Assembly: GCF_014650955.1 (NCBI RefSeq)
Contig: NZ_BMVY01000002.1
Span: 124,001-188,000, forward strand
Length of the DNA stretch: 64,000 nucleotides
Direction: 5' to 3'
Source: Streptomyces tauricus
GTDB lineage: Bacteria > Actinomycetota > Actinomycetes > Streptomycetales > Streptomycetaceae
The notes beneath the pieces are model-generated. The model searched no databases. It saw nothing but the letters and a program-made list of their open reading frames with translations, and was not told the origin of the DNA. The translations under genes were made by a program, and so were the position numbers. This document shows positions 1-9,064 of the stretch, in pieces (position 1 is the stretch's first letter; every line of letters starts with the position of its first letter).

Positions 1-1101
1 CTCGTAGAAGGTGTCCACGTCGGAGGTCTTGGCCGCGTCGGCCCACTCCTTCTTCGCGGACTCCAGCTGCCCGACGAGCGTGGCGACCGGCTTCTTCGCG
101 TCGGCGGGCCACCGGTGACCGCGCAGCAGGCCGACCTGCTCGGTGAGAGCACCCGAGACCCGGGTCGCCCACGCCTTGTGACCGGGCAGGTCGTCCTCGA
201 CGTACTCCTCCTCGGGCGCCGAGTCCATCGCCTCGTCGAGGACCTCGGCCGCCTCCAGATAGGCGACCTGGTCGGCGTCGAGGGTCGTCGCGTCCTGGCG
301 CAGGGAGCCGGTCAGCGTGCCCTTCTCGTCCATGTTGCCGAAGACGCAGCTGATCTCGCGGTCCCCGAAGCTCCAACTGTCGCTCGTGGGCGTGAAGTAG
401 TAGATGTCGACGTCGTCCGGGACGGCCCAGGAGTCCATCGCGTAGGCGTACTGCAGCGAGTAGCACTTGTCGTCGGCGGTCTCGGTGACGGCGTCGTCGC
501 CCGGGTAACCGCCGTCCGGCAGCGGGAAGTTCGCGAAGACCTCCCCGTCGTGCTCGCCCTCGCAGGACACCGTGTCGACGTCGTAGGCCATGCCCTCAAG
601 GGAGCCGCCCTCCGTGTCGAAGCACTGGCCCTTCTTCAGCGAGAAGACGGCGCCGCTGCCGCCCGCGTCGCGCGCGCCCTCCTTGAACCCCTCCCAGAAG
701 CCGGCCGCGCCGCCGGTGGCGAGCGCGAGCGCGAGGATCGCGGTGCCGAGGCCGGACAGGACGATCCCGGCGATCGCCATGCCCTTGCCGCGTTCGCCCT
801 TCTTCTTGATCTGCCCCAGCGCGACGAGCCCGAGAACCAGCCCGACCAGCGGCAGGAAGCACAGGACGCCGAGCACCAGCGCGGAGATGGCGAGGCCGTT
901 GAAGGGCGCGGGGGCGGCATACGGGGAGTAGCCGTGCCCCCAGGGCTGATACCCGTACGGGGCGGGCCCCCGCGGCGGGTACGGCCCAGGCCCCTGGCCC
1001 GGGTACGGGGCCGGCCCCTGGCCCGGGTATGCGCCGTACGGGCCCTGCGGCTGCTGCCCCTGTGGCGGCTGCTGGGGTCCGGCGGGCGGGGGTATCTCCA
1101 C
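1..1101 (-). CDS. DUF4190 / septum-formation-like membrane protein, C-terminus outside window
   Basis: The reading frame runs off the left edge, so the protein is incomplete (about 367 codons visible). It begins with a Pro/Gly/Gln/Tyr-rich cytosolic tail (residues 1-70), then two hydrophobic helices separated by a short basic loop (GQIKKKGERGKG), the usual DUF4190 arrangement. After a short linker comes an extracellular region starting KKGQCFDTEG with spaced cysteines, like the septum-formation domain found in actinobacterial DUF4190 proteins. The GTG at 1101 is chosen because the codons after it give the typical tail MEIPPPAGPQQPPQGQ. Function is unknown; a role at the envelope or septum is inferred from family architecture only. 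Confidence 0.75.
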   Translation of the reverse strand, partial: MEIPPPAGPQQPPQGQQPQGPYGAYPGQGPAPYPGQGPGPYPPRGPAPYGYQPWGHGYSPYAAPAPFNGLAISALVLGVLCFLPLVGLVLGLVALGQIKKKGERGKGMAIAGIVLSGLGTAILALALATGGAAGFWEGFKEGARDAGGSGAVFSLKKGQCFDTEGGSLEGMAYDVDTVSCEGEHDGEVFANFPLPDGGYPGDDAVTETADDKCYSLQYAYAMDSWAVPDDVDIYYFTPTSDSWSFGDREISCVFGNMDEKGTLTGSLRQDATTLDADQVAYLEAAEVLDEAMDSAPEEEYVEDDLPGHKAWATRVSGALTEQVGLLRGHRWPADAKKPVATLVGQLESAKKEWADAAKTSDVDTFYE

Positions 1102-1204
1102 GTGTGCTGTGCTCCTCGTCCGAGTGGTGCGCTGCGTTCCGCCGATACGGAACTGTGTGCGACAAAGCGCATGGTAAGCGGCGTGCGGGCGGGGCGGAAC
1201 AGCG

Positions 1205-1340
1205 TTTCAGGGGCTCCGCCCCCGAACCCCCGCTCCTCAAACGCCGGAGGGGCTGAGATGTCGCCGGACGGGCGTACATCTTTCAGCCCGTCCGGCGTTT
1301 GAGGACAACGGGGGTGAGGGGGCGCAGCCCCCGTGCGGGA
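1205..1340. repeat. Intergenic inverted repeat, family B
   Basis: GC-rich nested hairpin between the subtilase stop and the DUF4190 start. The inner arms pair around 1235-1247 with 1292-1304 (CTCAAACGCCGG against CCGGCGTTTGAG). A second arm gggctccgccccc / ggggcgcagccccc surrounds it. Closely related copies lie at 34749-34941 and 51659-51896. It probably terminates the subtilase transcript. Confidence 0.7.
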
Positions 1341-1384
1341 CGGGAACGGGAAGGGGTGGCGGGGGCGGAACCACTGGGCCTAGG

Positions 1385-2971
1385 TCAGAACTGCAGGCCC
1401 CACGCGTTCACATACCCCGTGTCGAGCGACGCGTTGTCGCTCACCCGCAACGTCCACGTCCCGTTCGCCACCTCCCCCGAAGCGTTCACCGTGTACGTAG
1501 TACTGATGTTGTCCGTGGACCCACCCACCCCGTACGCCTTCAGCGTGAACGCCGTCCCGTCCGGAGCCACCAACTGCACCTGCAGATCCCCGATGTACGT
1601 GTGCACGATGTTCACCGGAACACTCAACGCCGCAGGCGCGTTACCACTGACCCCGCTCACCGTGACGGGCGAGTTCACGGTGGAGTTGTCGGCGATCGCG
1701 TAGTCCGCCGTGTTCTCGAAGTACGACCCGGGCGGCGGCGTACCCCCGCCACCGACCCGCAGCAGCCGGTTCGGCGACCCGGTGCCGGGCCCGGTGACGA
1801 CCCCGGTCGTGGCCGCGGCGACCAGCGCGCTCTGCACGGCGGCCGGCGCGGCGGTGGGGTTGTCCGCCAGGTAGAGCGCGGCGGCCCCGGCGACATGCGG
1901 TGTCGCCATCGACGTACCGGAGATGGTGTTGGTCGCGCTGTCGCCCGTGCCCCAGGCGGAGGTGATGGACGAGCCGGGCGCGAAGAGGTCGAGGACGGCG
2001 CCGTAGTTGGAGTACGAGGCCCTGGCGTCGGTGCTGGTGGTGGCGCCGACCGTGATGGCCTCGGTGACGCGGGCGGGCGAGCGGGTCGAGGCGTTGGTGC
2101 TCTCGTTGCCGGCCGCGACGGCGTAGGTGACGCCGGAGGCTATGGAGTTGCGTACGGCGGTGTCGATCGCGGTGTCTACGGTGCCACCGAGGCTCATGTT
2201 GGCGACGGCCGGCTTGACGGCGTTGGACGTCACCCAGTCGATGCCCGCGACGACCTGGGCGGTGGTTCCGGAGCCGGAGTTGTTGAGCACCCGTACGCCG
2301 ACGATCCTCGCCTTCTTGGCGACGCCGTACGCCGTGCCGCCGACCGTGCCGGCGACGTGCGTGCCGTGGCCGTGGCCGTCCTGGGCGGTGTTGTCGTTGT
2401 CGACGGCGTCGTAGCCGTAGGAGGCCCGGCCGCCGAAGTCGGTGTGGGTGATGCGGACGCCGGTGTCGATGATGTAGGCGGTGACGCCCTCGCCCGCGGT
2501 GTCGTCGTAGGTGTAGCTCTGGTTCAGCGGCAGGGCCGCCTGGTCGATGCGGTCCAGGCCCCAGGAGGGCGGGTTGGGCTGGGTCGCCTCGATCGACAGG
2601 ACGCGGTTCTGGACGACGGAGGCGACGGCCGGGTCGGCGGCGAACCTCCTGGCCTCGGCCGCGCTCGCCTCGACGGCGTACCCGTTCAGCGCCTTCTTGT
2701 ACGTACGCTCGACGGTGGCGCCGTACGCCTCGGCCAGGGCCCTGCCCTCGGCCGAACCGGCCTTCGCGGCGTCCGCGTGGAGCGTCACGATGTAGCTGTC
2801 CGCGACGGCGCCGGGCGCGCCCGCGTACTGGATGGGGCCTTCGGGTCCGGCGGCCTGGGCCGGGGCCGCGGAGACGAGGCCGCCTACGAGGGCCGCCGAG
2901 CCGATACCGAGGGCGATACCGGCGAATCTTCCACCGGCAAGTCTTCGCCGGGCATGACGCATCACTGCCAT
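1385..2971 (-). CDS. Secreted S8 family subtilisin-like serine protease with P-domain
   Basis: 528-residue secreted endopeptidase. Residues 1-41 form a signal peptide (Arg-rich start, hydrophobic core, APAQA cleavage motif). An inhibitor I9-type propeptide spans about 50-125. The S8 domain carries Asp169 (YIIDTG), His202 (HGTHVAG) and Ser354 (GTSMATPHVAG). A C-terminal proprotein-convertase P-domain covers about 415-528. Start choice: a TTG at 2989 is in frame, but it lies inside the Shine-Dalgarno sequence GAGGAGG, which is well spaced for the ATG at 2971. The gene stands alone, with a family B hairpin downstream. Substrate is unknown; extracellular protein scavenging is the usual role. Confidence 0.93.
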   Translation of the reverse strand: MAVMRHARRRLAGGRFAGIALGIGSAALVGGLVSAAPAQAAGPEGPIQYAGAPGAVADSYIVTLHADAAKAGSAEGRALAEAYGATVERTYKKALNGYAVEASAAEARRFAADPAVASVVQNRVLSIEATQPNPPSWGLDRIDQAALPLNQSYTYDDTAGEGVTAYIIDTGVRITHTDFGGRASYGYDAVDNDNTAQDGHGHGTHVAGTVGGTAYGVAKKARIVGVRVLNNSGSGTTAQVVAGIDWVTSNAVKPAVANMSLGGTVDTAIDTAVRNSIASGVTYAVAAGNESTNASTRSPARVTEAITVGATTSTDARASYSNYGAVLDLFAPGSSITSAWGTGDSATNTISGTSMATPHVAGAAALYLADNPTAAPAAVQSALVAAATTGVVTGPGTGSPNRLLRVGGGGTPPPGSYFENTADYAIADNSTVNSPVTVSGVSGNAPAALSVPVNIVHTYIGDLQVQLVAPDGTAFTLKAYGVGGSTDNISTTYTVNASGEVANGTWTLRVSDNASLDTGYVNAWGLQF

Positions 2972-2991
2972 CTGAGGGATCCTCCTCAATC

Positions 2992-3039
2992 GGTGGTGCG
3001 CTGATGGTGCACTGGTGGTGCGCTAGTGGTGCGCTGACA
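2992..3039. repeat. Short direct repeats upstream of the subtilase
   Basis: Four imperfect copies of a GGTGC(G/A)CT unit, three preceded by GGT or AGT, follow one another just upstream of the subtilase ribosome binding site. This is the 5' leader or promoter zone of that gene. They could be operator half-sites or slippage products; nothing decides between them. Confidence 0.35.
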
Positions 3040-3266
3040 GAGCGATGGTGAGTGGGGTGCGGTCGTGCGCTCACAAGGTGGTGCGGGTCGCACGGGCGCG
3101 CCGGAGGCAGGTTCACTCCGGCTCGTTCGGCACGCCGAACCATGCGCTCAGCCAGAAAGAGTGCGGCTCCCACAGGAAATGCACAAGAGCCCTGCGCCGA
3201 CGCAACGAGGCTGACATATGCCCGTCATGACGCTCCGTCACCAAGTGGTGCATCTAACCTGCGGGG

Positions 3267-4376
3267 ATGACTCCCTTGCCGGATTGTTTCTGCCCGGTGG
3301 ACGGCACGCGCGTCCCCACGGACTCCCTCGCGTGGTGCTGCCCGGTCTGCCGCGGCCCGCTCGACCTGGACTTCGCCCCGACGCCCGCGAGCCTCAAGTC
3401 CCTCACGGGCCGGGTGAATTCACTCTGGCGTTACACGGAGTGCCTGCCGCTGCCGGCCCCCTCGGTGTCGCTGGGCGAGGGCCGCACCCCGCTGGTCACG
3501 CTCCGGGAGGGCATCACGGCCAAACTGGACTTCCTGATGCCGACGCTCTCCTTCAAGGACCGCGGGGCCGTCATGCTCGCCGAACTGGCCCTGCGGCTGC
3601 GGCCCCGGCGGGTCGTCGCGGACAGCAGCGGCAACGCGGGCACGGCCGTCGCCGCGTACTGCGCCCGGGCCCGGCTGTCGTGCACGGTGTACGTCCCCGA
3701 GGGCACGTCCGCCAAGAAACTGGAGCAGATCGCGGCGCACGGAGCCCGGCTCGAGGTGGTCCCGGGCGACCGTCAGGCGACCGCGTGGGCGGCCCGGAAG
3801 GCGGCGGACGAGGAGGGCACGTTCTACGCCTCGCACGTCTTCAACCCGTACTTCCTGCACGGTACGAAGACGTACGTCCACGAGGTGTGGGAGGAACTCG
3901 GCGGACGACTCCCCGAGGTGCTGGTCGTGCCCGTCGGGAACGGCACGCTCCTGCTCGGCGCGGCCCTCGCCGTCGCCGAACTGCACGCGGCGGGCCTGAT
4001 CGACCGCAGACCCGCGCTGTACGCGGTCCAGTCCGCCGCCGTCGCCCCGCTGGCCCGTGCCTGGCACGACGGGGCGGACGACCTGGTCGGGGTCACCCCG
4101 GCGGCCCCCACGTTCGCCGAGGGCATCGCGATCCCCCACCCGCCGAGGGCCCGCCAGATCCTGCGGGCGGTCCGCGAGTCGGGCGGCACGTTCCTCACCG
4201 TGACGGAGGACCAGATCCGCCACGCCCAGACCGACCTGGCCTCCCAGGGCCTGTACGTGGAATCAACGGGCGTCGCCTGCTGGGCAGCGGTAAGAGAAAA
4301 CACCCTGGGCCCCCGCACAGCAGTAATCCCCCTATGCGGAGCAGGCCAAAAATCCGGCCCAGCAACCCCACTTTAG
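3267..4376 (+). CDS. Threonine synthase-like PLP-dependent enzyme
   Basis: 369 residues. A small cysteine cluster (C7, C9, C24, C25, C28) forms the zinc-ribbon-like start of many bacterial and archaeal threonine synthases. The fold-type II PLP core follows, with the Schiff-base lysine in SFKDRG (K97), the phosphate-contact segment DSSGNAGTA and the Gly-rich PVGNGTLLLG. Threonine synthase converts O-phosphohomoserine to threonine. The gene is not next to hom or thrB here, so it may be a second copy or a related beta-family lyase of other specificity. Homology to the family is clear; the substrate is inferred. Confidence 0.82.
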   Translation: MTPLPDCFCPVDGTRVPTDSLAWCCPVCRGPLDLDFAPTPASLKSLTGRVNSLWRYTECLPLPAPSVSLGEGRTPLVTLREGITAKLDFLMPTLSFKDRGAVMLAELALRLRPRRVVADSSGNAGTAVAAYCARARLSCTVYVPEGTSAKKLEQIAAHGARLEVVPGDRQATAWAARKAADEEGTFYASHVFNPYFLHGTKTYVHEVWEELGGRLPEVLVVPVGNGTLLLGAALAVAELHAAGLIDRRPALYAVQSAAVAPLARAWHDGADDLVGVTPAAPTFAEGIAIPHPPRARQILRAVRESGGTFLTVTEDQIRHAQTDLASQGLYVESTGVACWAAVRENTLGPRTAVIPLCGAGQKSGPATPL

Positions 4377-4394
4377 GGACGGGGGGAACATTTC

Positions 4395-4516
4395 AGGGGC
4401 GCGGGGAACGGCGCAATCCTTCAGGGGCGCGGGGAACGGCGCAATCTTTTAGCTTTTCGCCTTCAGGGGCGCGGGGAACGGCGCAGTCTTTTAGGGGGCG
4501 CGGGGAACTGCGCAAT
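4395..4516. repeat. Intergenic repeat, family A, four copies
   Basis: Four near-identical units AGGGGCGCGGGGAACGGCGC begin at about 4395, 4423, 4464 and 4493, separated by short AT-rich spacers (aatcctt, aatcttttag). They fill the gap between two convergent genes. The same unit recurs in at least six other 3' gaps of this window. Likely transcription-end or RNA-stabilising elements. Confidence 0.7.
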
Positions 4517-4518
4517 CC

Positions 4519-6744
4519 CTAAGGCGCGCCAGAAACGCCACCCCCCGCCAAAGCCAACCGCTCCTGCTCCTCCTCCACGATCCGCCGAGCAACCGCCCCG
4601 TCCGAAACATCAACCGCATCAGGCGAAGCCTCAGCAACATCACTACGCCGAGCATACGCATCGAAAAGCCGCGCCTTGCTCTCAAGAATCCGCAACAACC
4701 GGTCGTCCACGCTGTCCGTCGCAAGCAACCGGTGCACCTGAACCGACCGCACCTGCCCCATCCGATGCGCCCGCGCGACAGCCTGATGCTCCAGCGTCGG
4801 CTTGACCTGCGGTTCGCACAGGATCACCACGGACGCGGCCTGCAAGTTCAGCCCGATCCCACCCGCCTCGATCTGGCAGAGCAGCACCGCGTGCCCGGCC
4901 GCGTCCGCGAACTCGTCGACGAGCTGCTGCCGGCGCACCGCGGGCACACCCCCGGCCAGCGGCCCCAGCACGACCCCGGCGTCTCCCAGCGCCCGCTGCA
5001 CGGTGGCGAGCACGTCACGGAAGTACGAGAAGACGACCACCTTCAACTCGTTCGCGGCCGCCTCGGTCACCAGCTCACGCAACCGCTGAAGCTTCGCCGA
5101 CTTCTCCGCGTGCACGTACGCCGCTCTGCGCATCGCCATGAAGTTCCCCGCGGCGACCGCCTCCCGGTAGGCGTCCTCGTCGGCCGCGCTGAACTCCTCC
5201 CACTCGTCGACCTGGACGAGCGCGGGCAGTTCGGTCAGCACGTCCTGCTGGTTGCGCCGCAGATAGGCGGGGGCGACGGACCTGCGAAACGTGTGCGGCC
5301 CGGCGACGGCGTCGCTCCCCTGGATCTTCGGTACGAGATCGGGCTGGAGATAGCGGACGAGCGTACGGAACTCCTCGACACGGTTCTCCATGGGCGTGCC
5401 CGTGAGGAACAGGACCCGCTCGCAGCGGTTCGTCCAGCGCGCGACCGCACGGGAGCGGCGGGCCTCGGGGTTCTTGACGTAGTGGGCCTCGTCCACGACG
5501 AGCGCGGCGGGCGCGTCCAGGGGGTGCTGCTCGGCCTTCTTCGGGTCGGGCAGGGTGTGCAGCACGTCGAAGGTGGTGACGGCGACCCCACCGCGTTCGC
5601 GCCACTCGGCGTACGCGTCGAGCCGGTCGGGGCCGTGCACGGGCACCGCGCGCAGGGTGCTGCGGGAGCCGATCTCCCGCGTCCAGTTGATCAGTACGCT
5701 CGCCGGGCACACCACCAGGAAGTGCCGGTGTCCGTCGGCGGCGAGGTGCGCGAGGACCGCGATGGCCTGGATCGTCTTGCCGAGCCCCATCTCGTCACCG
5801 AGGACCACCCGCCGCTGGGCCAGCGCGAACCGCGCGCCGAAGGACTGGTAGCCGCGCAACGACACCCGCCGGTGGGTGTCGTCGAGCCCTTGCGCGTGCA
5901 CCCGGTCGGCGACCTCCGCCGGCAGGAAGCCCTCGGACGCCTCGACGTCGGGCGCGCTGCCGGCGATCTCGGCGAGCTGGCTGTAGTACTCCGCGGACCG
6001 CAGCTCGAAGTCCACCCACGCCTCGGCGTCGGAGGACGACTCCCGCAGCAGGTCGGTGGAGGCCTGGGTGAGCAGCATCGGTACGCCCTTGGAGACGGCG
6101 TCGGCGACGAGGGACCGCAGCTCACCCGCCGCCGCGAGCGCGCTCTCCCGCCCGGCCCTGCCCAGGAGGGCCATCCGCAGCCGTCCGCCGGCCGGCCGCG
6201 CCGCCGGAAGGAGCGCCGCGAGCTGTCGCTGCACTCCCTGGGCAGCGTCCACGGCCCGCCGCAGGTCGGGCCCCGCCTCGACGATCCGCCGCAGCGCGAT
6301 GACGAGGGCGGTGGTCCGCGGCTCCGGGTGGTCGATGTCGATCCGTACGGACACGGTCTCTTCCAGCGCGCGGGCGATCTGCCGGGCGGCGGCGAGCGCC
6401 TGGTCGGCGGTCTGCGCCCCCACTCCCGGAATCTGCCGCAGCTCGTACCTGCTCGCCTCGAACACCGGGCGTACGCTGCCGAATCCGGCGCTCTCCAGGG
6501 CTCCGAGCCGCAGCCGCCCCTCGGTGACGTCCTTCAGCCGGGAGACGGGGATGCCCTCCAGCTCCTGGGCGACCAGCTCGGCGAGCAGCGGGGCGAGGGC
6601 GGCCCGTACCTGGTCCAGGGCCCGGGCGTGGTCGGCGAGCACGTTCCGTGCGAGGCCGCCAAGACGCTCGCCCCGCGCGACGACCTCACGCGCCTTGCGC
6701 CCCACCGCCACGGGGCCGCCCGCAGCCCTCTCGCCCTCCGCCAT
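4519..6744 (-). CDS. SNF2-family DEAD/DEAH helicase
   Basis: 741 residues. The N-terminal half (1-290) is poorly conserved and contains a helix-hairpin-helix-like segment (IPGVGAQTADQAL, about 105-117). The SNF2 ATPase core follows: motif I GDEMGLGKT (316-324), motif II DEAH (418-421), motif III TGTPMEN (448-454), and a helicase C-terminal domain with motif VI-like AHRMGQ. Such proteins translocate on double-stranded DNA and remodel DNA-protein complexes; their bacterial roles are poorly defined. The frame stays open upstream to 7008, but that extension overlaps the next gene and lacks conserved sequence, so the ATG at 6744 is used. No nuclease or methylase partner is adjacent. Confidence 0.9.
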   Translation of the reverse strand: MAEGERAAGGPVAVGRKAREVVARGERLGGLARNVLADHARALDQVRAALAPLLAELVAQELEGIPVSRLKDVTEGRLRLGALESAGFGSVRPVFEASRYELRQIPGVGAQTADQALAAARQIARALEETVSVRIDIDHPEPRTTALVIALRRIVEAGPDLRRAVDAAQGVQRQLAALLPAARPAGGRLRMALLGRAGRESALAAAGELRSLVADAVSKGVPMLLTQASTDLLRESSSDAEAWVDFELRSAEYYSQLAEIAGSAPDVEASEGFLPAEVADRVHAQGLDDTHRRVSLRGYQSFGARFALAQRRVVLGDEMGLGKTIQAIAVLAHLAADGHRHFLVVCPASVLINWTREIGSRSTLRAVPVHGPDRLDAYAEWRERGGVAVTTFDVLHTLPDPKKAEQHPLDAPAALVVDEAHYVKNPEARRSRAVARWTNRCERVLFLTGTPMENRVEEFRTLVRYLQPDLVPKIQGSDAVAGPHTFRRSVAPAYLRRNQQDVLTELPALVQVDEWEEFSAADEDAYREAVAAGNFMAMRRAAYVHAEKSAKLQRLRELVTEAAANELKVVVFSYFRDVLATVQRALGDAGVVLGPLAGGVPAVRRQQLVDEFADAAGHAVLLCQIEAGGIGLNLQAASVVILCEPQVKPTLEHQAVARAHRMGQVRSVQVHRLLATDSVDDRLLRILESKARLFDAYARRSDVAEASPDAVDVSDGAVARRIVEEEQERLALAGGGVSGAP

Positions 6745-6862
6745 GACGCCCCTCTTACCCCGCCATACCCCGCAGACCCCGATCGAGCGGTCATCCTTGC
6801 ACGGGGGTACGACAACCGGGCCGGGCCGGAGCGTGCACCGCGCGGGCCGGCCGTGCGCGCCG

Positions 6863-8734
6863 TCAGTCCCGGCCGGAGTCCTCCAGGAGCCGCCCGCACT
6901 GTGCCGCGAGTCCCGCCATGCCGTAGGCCCGTGCGCTGCGCAGCGCCTCCTGCAGCAGGCTCCGCGCCTGGGCCTCGTTGCCGGGACCGCCGGCACCGCG
7001 CAGCGCACGGGCCTGGGCCAGCCGGAGCCGGGCGAGTTCCGGCTGGGACGAACGGGCCGGTACGGCGGCCTGCCGGAAGTGGCCGAGGGCGGTCTCCGGC
7101 TCTCCCGCGGCCAGCGCCAGCAGACCGCGGGCCCGCGCGGTCGAGCCGACCAGCACGGTGGGCCAGCCGGCGAGCGCGATCTCCTGTCCGTCGTGCGGCG
7201 CCAGCCGCTCGCGCAGCCCCGGGACGAGCTCCCTCAGCCGGTCCTCGTATCCCCCCTGGATGTCCAGGGCCGCGCAGGCCTCGGCGAGTACGACGAGGGT
7301 GGGCACCGCCCAGCCGGAGGGCGGGAAGCGGCTGAAGTCGACGGTGTCGGCGGCGAAGCCCATCAGCAGGTCCGCCGCCTCGGCGTGCTGCCCCGTCTCG
7401 CAGAGGGCGAGCGCGAGACCGGCTCGCCAGATGGGGAAGTAGGCGTGCCGTTCGACGTCCTCGGCCAGGTCCGAGGTGAACAGCTCCGCCATCCGGCCCT
7501 GTTCGCGCAGCAGCCAGAAGGCCTGGCCCAGGCGGGTCTGGCGCAGGGCGTCGGCGGGCACCGCGAGATCGGCGTGCAGTCCTTCGATGTACTTCGGCGA
7601 CTCGCCGAGGATCCAGTCCGCCGCCGCGTCGAACCTGCCGTGCCACAGGTCGAGCAGCGCGTCCAGGGTGTGCCGCTGCCAGGTGGCGAGGACGCTGCGG
7701 GTGTCGGCGGCGTACTTGCGGTACTGGCTCGCGGTGGCCAGGGCGCTGTAGACCCTGCCGGTACGCAGCTGGTCGATGACGAGGGCCATGAGCGCCTCGC
7801 CGTGGAAGTAGGGGGAGTCGAGCCGGACGGCGGCGTCGTGCAGTTTCTGCGACAGCGCCAGGGCTTCGGCCGCCGGTGCGAAGTCGTAGCGCGCCCAGCG
7901 GCATTCGGTGAGCACTTCACAGCGCACTTCGTCGTCCCGGACGTCCCGGACGTCCCGGAGGTTTCTTCCGCCCCTGCCGTCCCGGCCGTCCTGAAGGCCC
8001 CGGATGCCTCTGCCGCCTCTGCCGTCTCTGCCGTCTCTGCCGTCCGCCGGTAATCGGCTCAGTGTGTCGGCGGCGAGTCCGGCGCCTTCCTCCGGGCCCA
8101 CCCGGCCGGCCGCGGTGTCCTCGCTGACCGCCATGGACACCTTCTTCGCCAGGTGGGCGGTGAGGCGCAGCCGCAGGCCCACGGCCTCGGCCCCGCCGTC
8201 GCCCTGTAACTCGGCCAGGCTGTTCCTGAGCAGATGCAGCAGTTCGTGGTCGACCTGCCCGGGGTCCGACCAGCGACGGGCCATCCGGATCACGGCCTCG
8301 GCCTGTGCCCGGGGATCCCCCGCGGCGCCGTGGAGCGCGGCCCGGTAGAGACGGTCGGCCTCCCGCATGTCACCGGTGGAGTGGCTCAGGTCGCCGCGTC
8401 TGAGCAGCCGGTCGAACTCCTGGTGCCGCTGGGCACCGGCCCGGAGCGCGTGGCTCCCGGCGGGTCCGGCCGCCCGTCTGCCGGACCCGGTCCTGACCGG
8501 CCTCGGTAAGGAGTCGAGGCTCGGCGGAGCCAGCGCCGTCAACACCCCCTTGGCGTCCAGCACCTGGTCACACAGCTGTGCCAGCTCCACGGACGCCCGT
8601 CGCTGACCGGTCTCGACCCGGCTCAGGAAGCTGCGGCTGCAGTGCACCTTGTGGGCCAGTTCACTGAGCGACAGTCCTGCTGCGACGCGGCGGCGGCGCA
8701 GCTCGGCACCCAAGGCGTTGTCCTCGATCGTCAT
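6863..8734 (-). CDS. XRE-family HTH regulator with large TPR-like C-terminus
   Basis: 623 residues. An XRE helix-turn-helix occupies about 7-62 (GLSLSELAHKVHCSRSFLSRVETG). The rest is an alpha-helical, Leu/Ala-rich region with repeated TPR-like helical pairs (about 120-610). This architecture is common in Streptomyces regulators that may sense peptides or protein partners. The frame is open to 9052, but the ATG at 8734 gives the normal XRE start. Residues about 230-270 are a low-complexity Gly-Arg-Asp run (DGRDGRDGRGGRGIRG), an insertion not expected in a helical repeat. The gene lies 118 bp upstream of, and collinear with, the helicase gene. Its target is unknown. Confidence 0.82.
   Translation of the reverse strand: MTIEDNALGAELRRRRVAAGLSLSELAHKVHCSRSFLSRVETGQRRASVELAQLCDQVLDAKGVLTALAPPSLDSLPRPVRTGSGRRAAGPAGSHALRAGAQRHQEFDRLLRRGDLSHSTGDMREADRLYRAALHGAAGDPRAQAEAVIRMARRWSDPGQVDHELLHLLRNSLAELQGDGGAEAVGLRLRLTAHLAKKVSMAVSEDTAAGRVGPEEGAGLAADTLSRLPADGRDGRDGRGGRGIRGLQDGRDGRGGRNLRDVRDVRDDEVRCEVLTECRWARYDFAPAAEALALSQKLHDAAVRLDSPYFHGEALMALVIDQLRTGRVYSALATASQYRKYAADTRSVLATWQRHTLDALLDLWHGRFDAAADWILGESPKYIEGLHADLAVPADALRQTRLGQAFWLLREQGRMAELFTSDLAEDVERHAYFPIWRAGLALALCETGQHAEAADLLMGFAADTVDFSRFPPSGWAVPTLVVLAEACAALDIQGGYEDRLRELVPGLRERLAPHDGQEIALAGWPTVLVGSTARARGLLALAAGEPETALGHFRQAAVPARSSQPELARLRLAQARALRGAGGPGNEAQARSLLQEALRSARAYGMAGLAAQCGRLLEDSGRD
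7925..8045. repeat. Minisatellite inside the XRE regulator gene
   Basis: Degenerate 6-9 bp units (gtcccggac, gccgtctct and variants) encode a Gly-Arg-Asp-rich tract on the minus strand. Unit length is a multiple of three, so copy-number change would keep the frame open. Probably a slippage-expanded linker. Confidence 0.6.
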
Positions 8735-9064
8735 CCCCCCAACAGCCCGCTGCCCGCCCCCTGTTGCCAAAAACGCGCTGGCAACAGCGGACCACTCCAC
8801 ATCGCCGTGGATATGAACGAATCTGTCCGTGCGGAGCTTATCGGGAGCAAGGGCTTGGTCACCGGCAGACAGGAGCACTGCCGGCCACCGGCCGCACCAG
8901 GGTGCCCGCACAGGTGTCGCCCGCCCGGGCGGGTGGCACGAGTCCGTCGCCGACGAGCGCTCTTTGGGGGAAGAGGCTCGTCGGCGACGCTCTGCCGTCA
9001 CCCACGGACTGCCGCACCCCTGAGCTGTCGTCACCCACGGACTCTCGTTCACCCCGGACTGTCG
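8735..9064. other. Intergenic region between regulator and rhomboid genes
   Basis: 330 bp with no convincing gene. It holds a perfect 13-bp inverted repeat (GTCGCCGACGAGC at 8946-8958, its complement at 8976-8988, 17-nt loop). Three to four degenerate direct repeats of CGTCACCCACGGACTG lie at about 8997-9072. The inverted repeat is either the rhomboid terminator or an operator for the XRE regulator. Confidence 0.5.

Noticed and set aside
1601..3004. Long plus-strand frame opposite the subtilase
   Set aside because: Shadow of the real gene in GC-rich DNA, low-complexity Arg/Gly/Val translation.
6745..7008. N-terminal extension of the SNF2 helicase frame
   Set aside because: It overlaps the 3' part of the XRE regulator gene, has unlike composition, and the ATG at 6744 gives a normal start.
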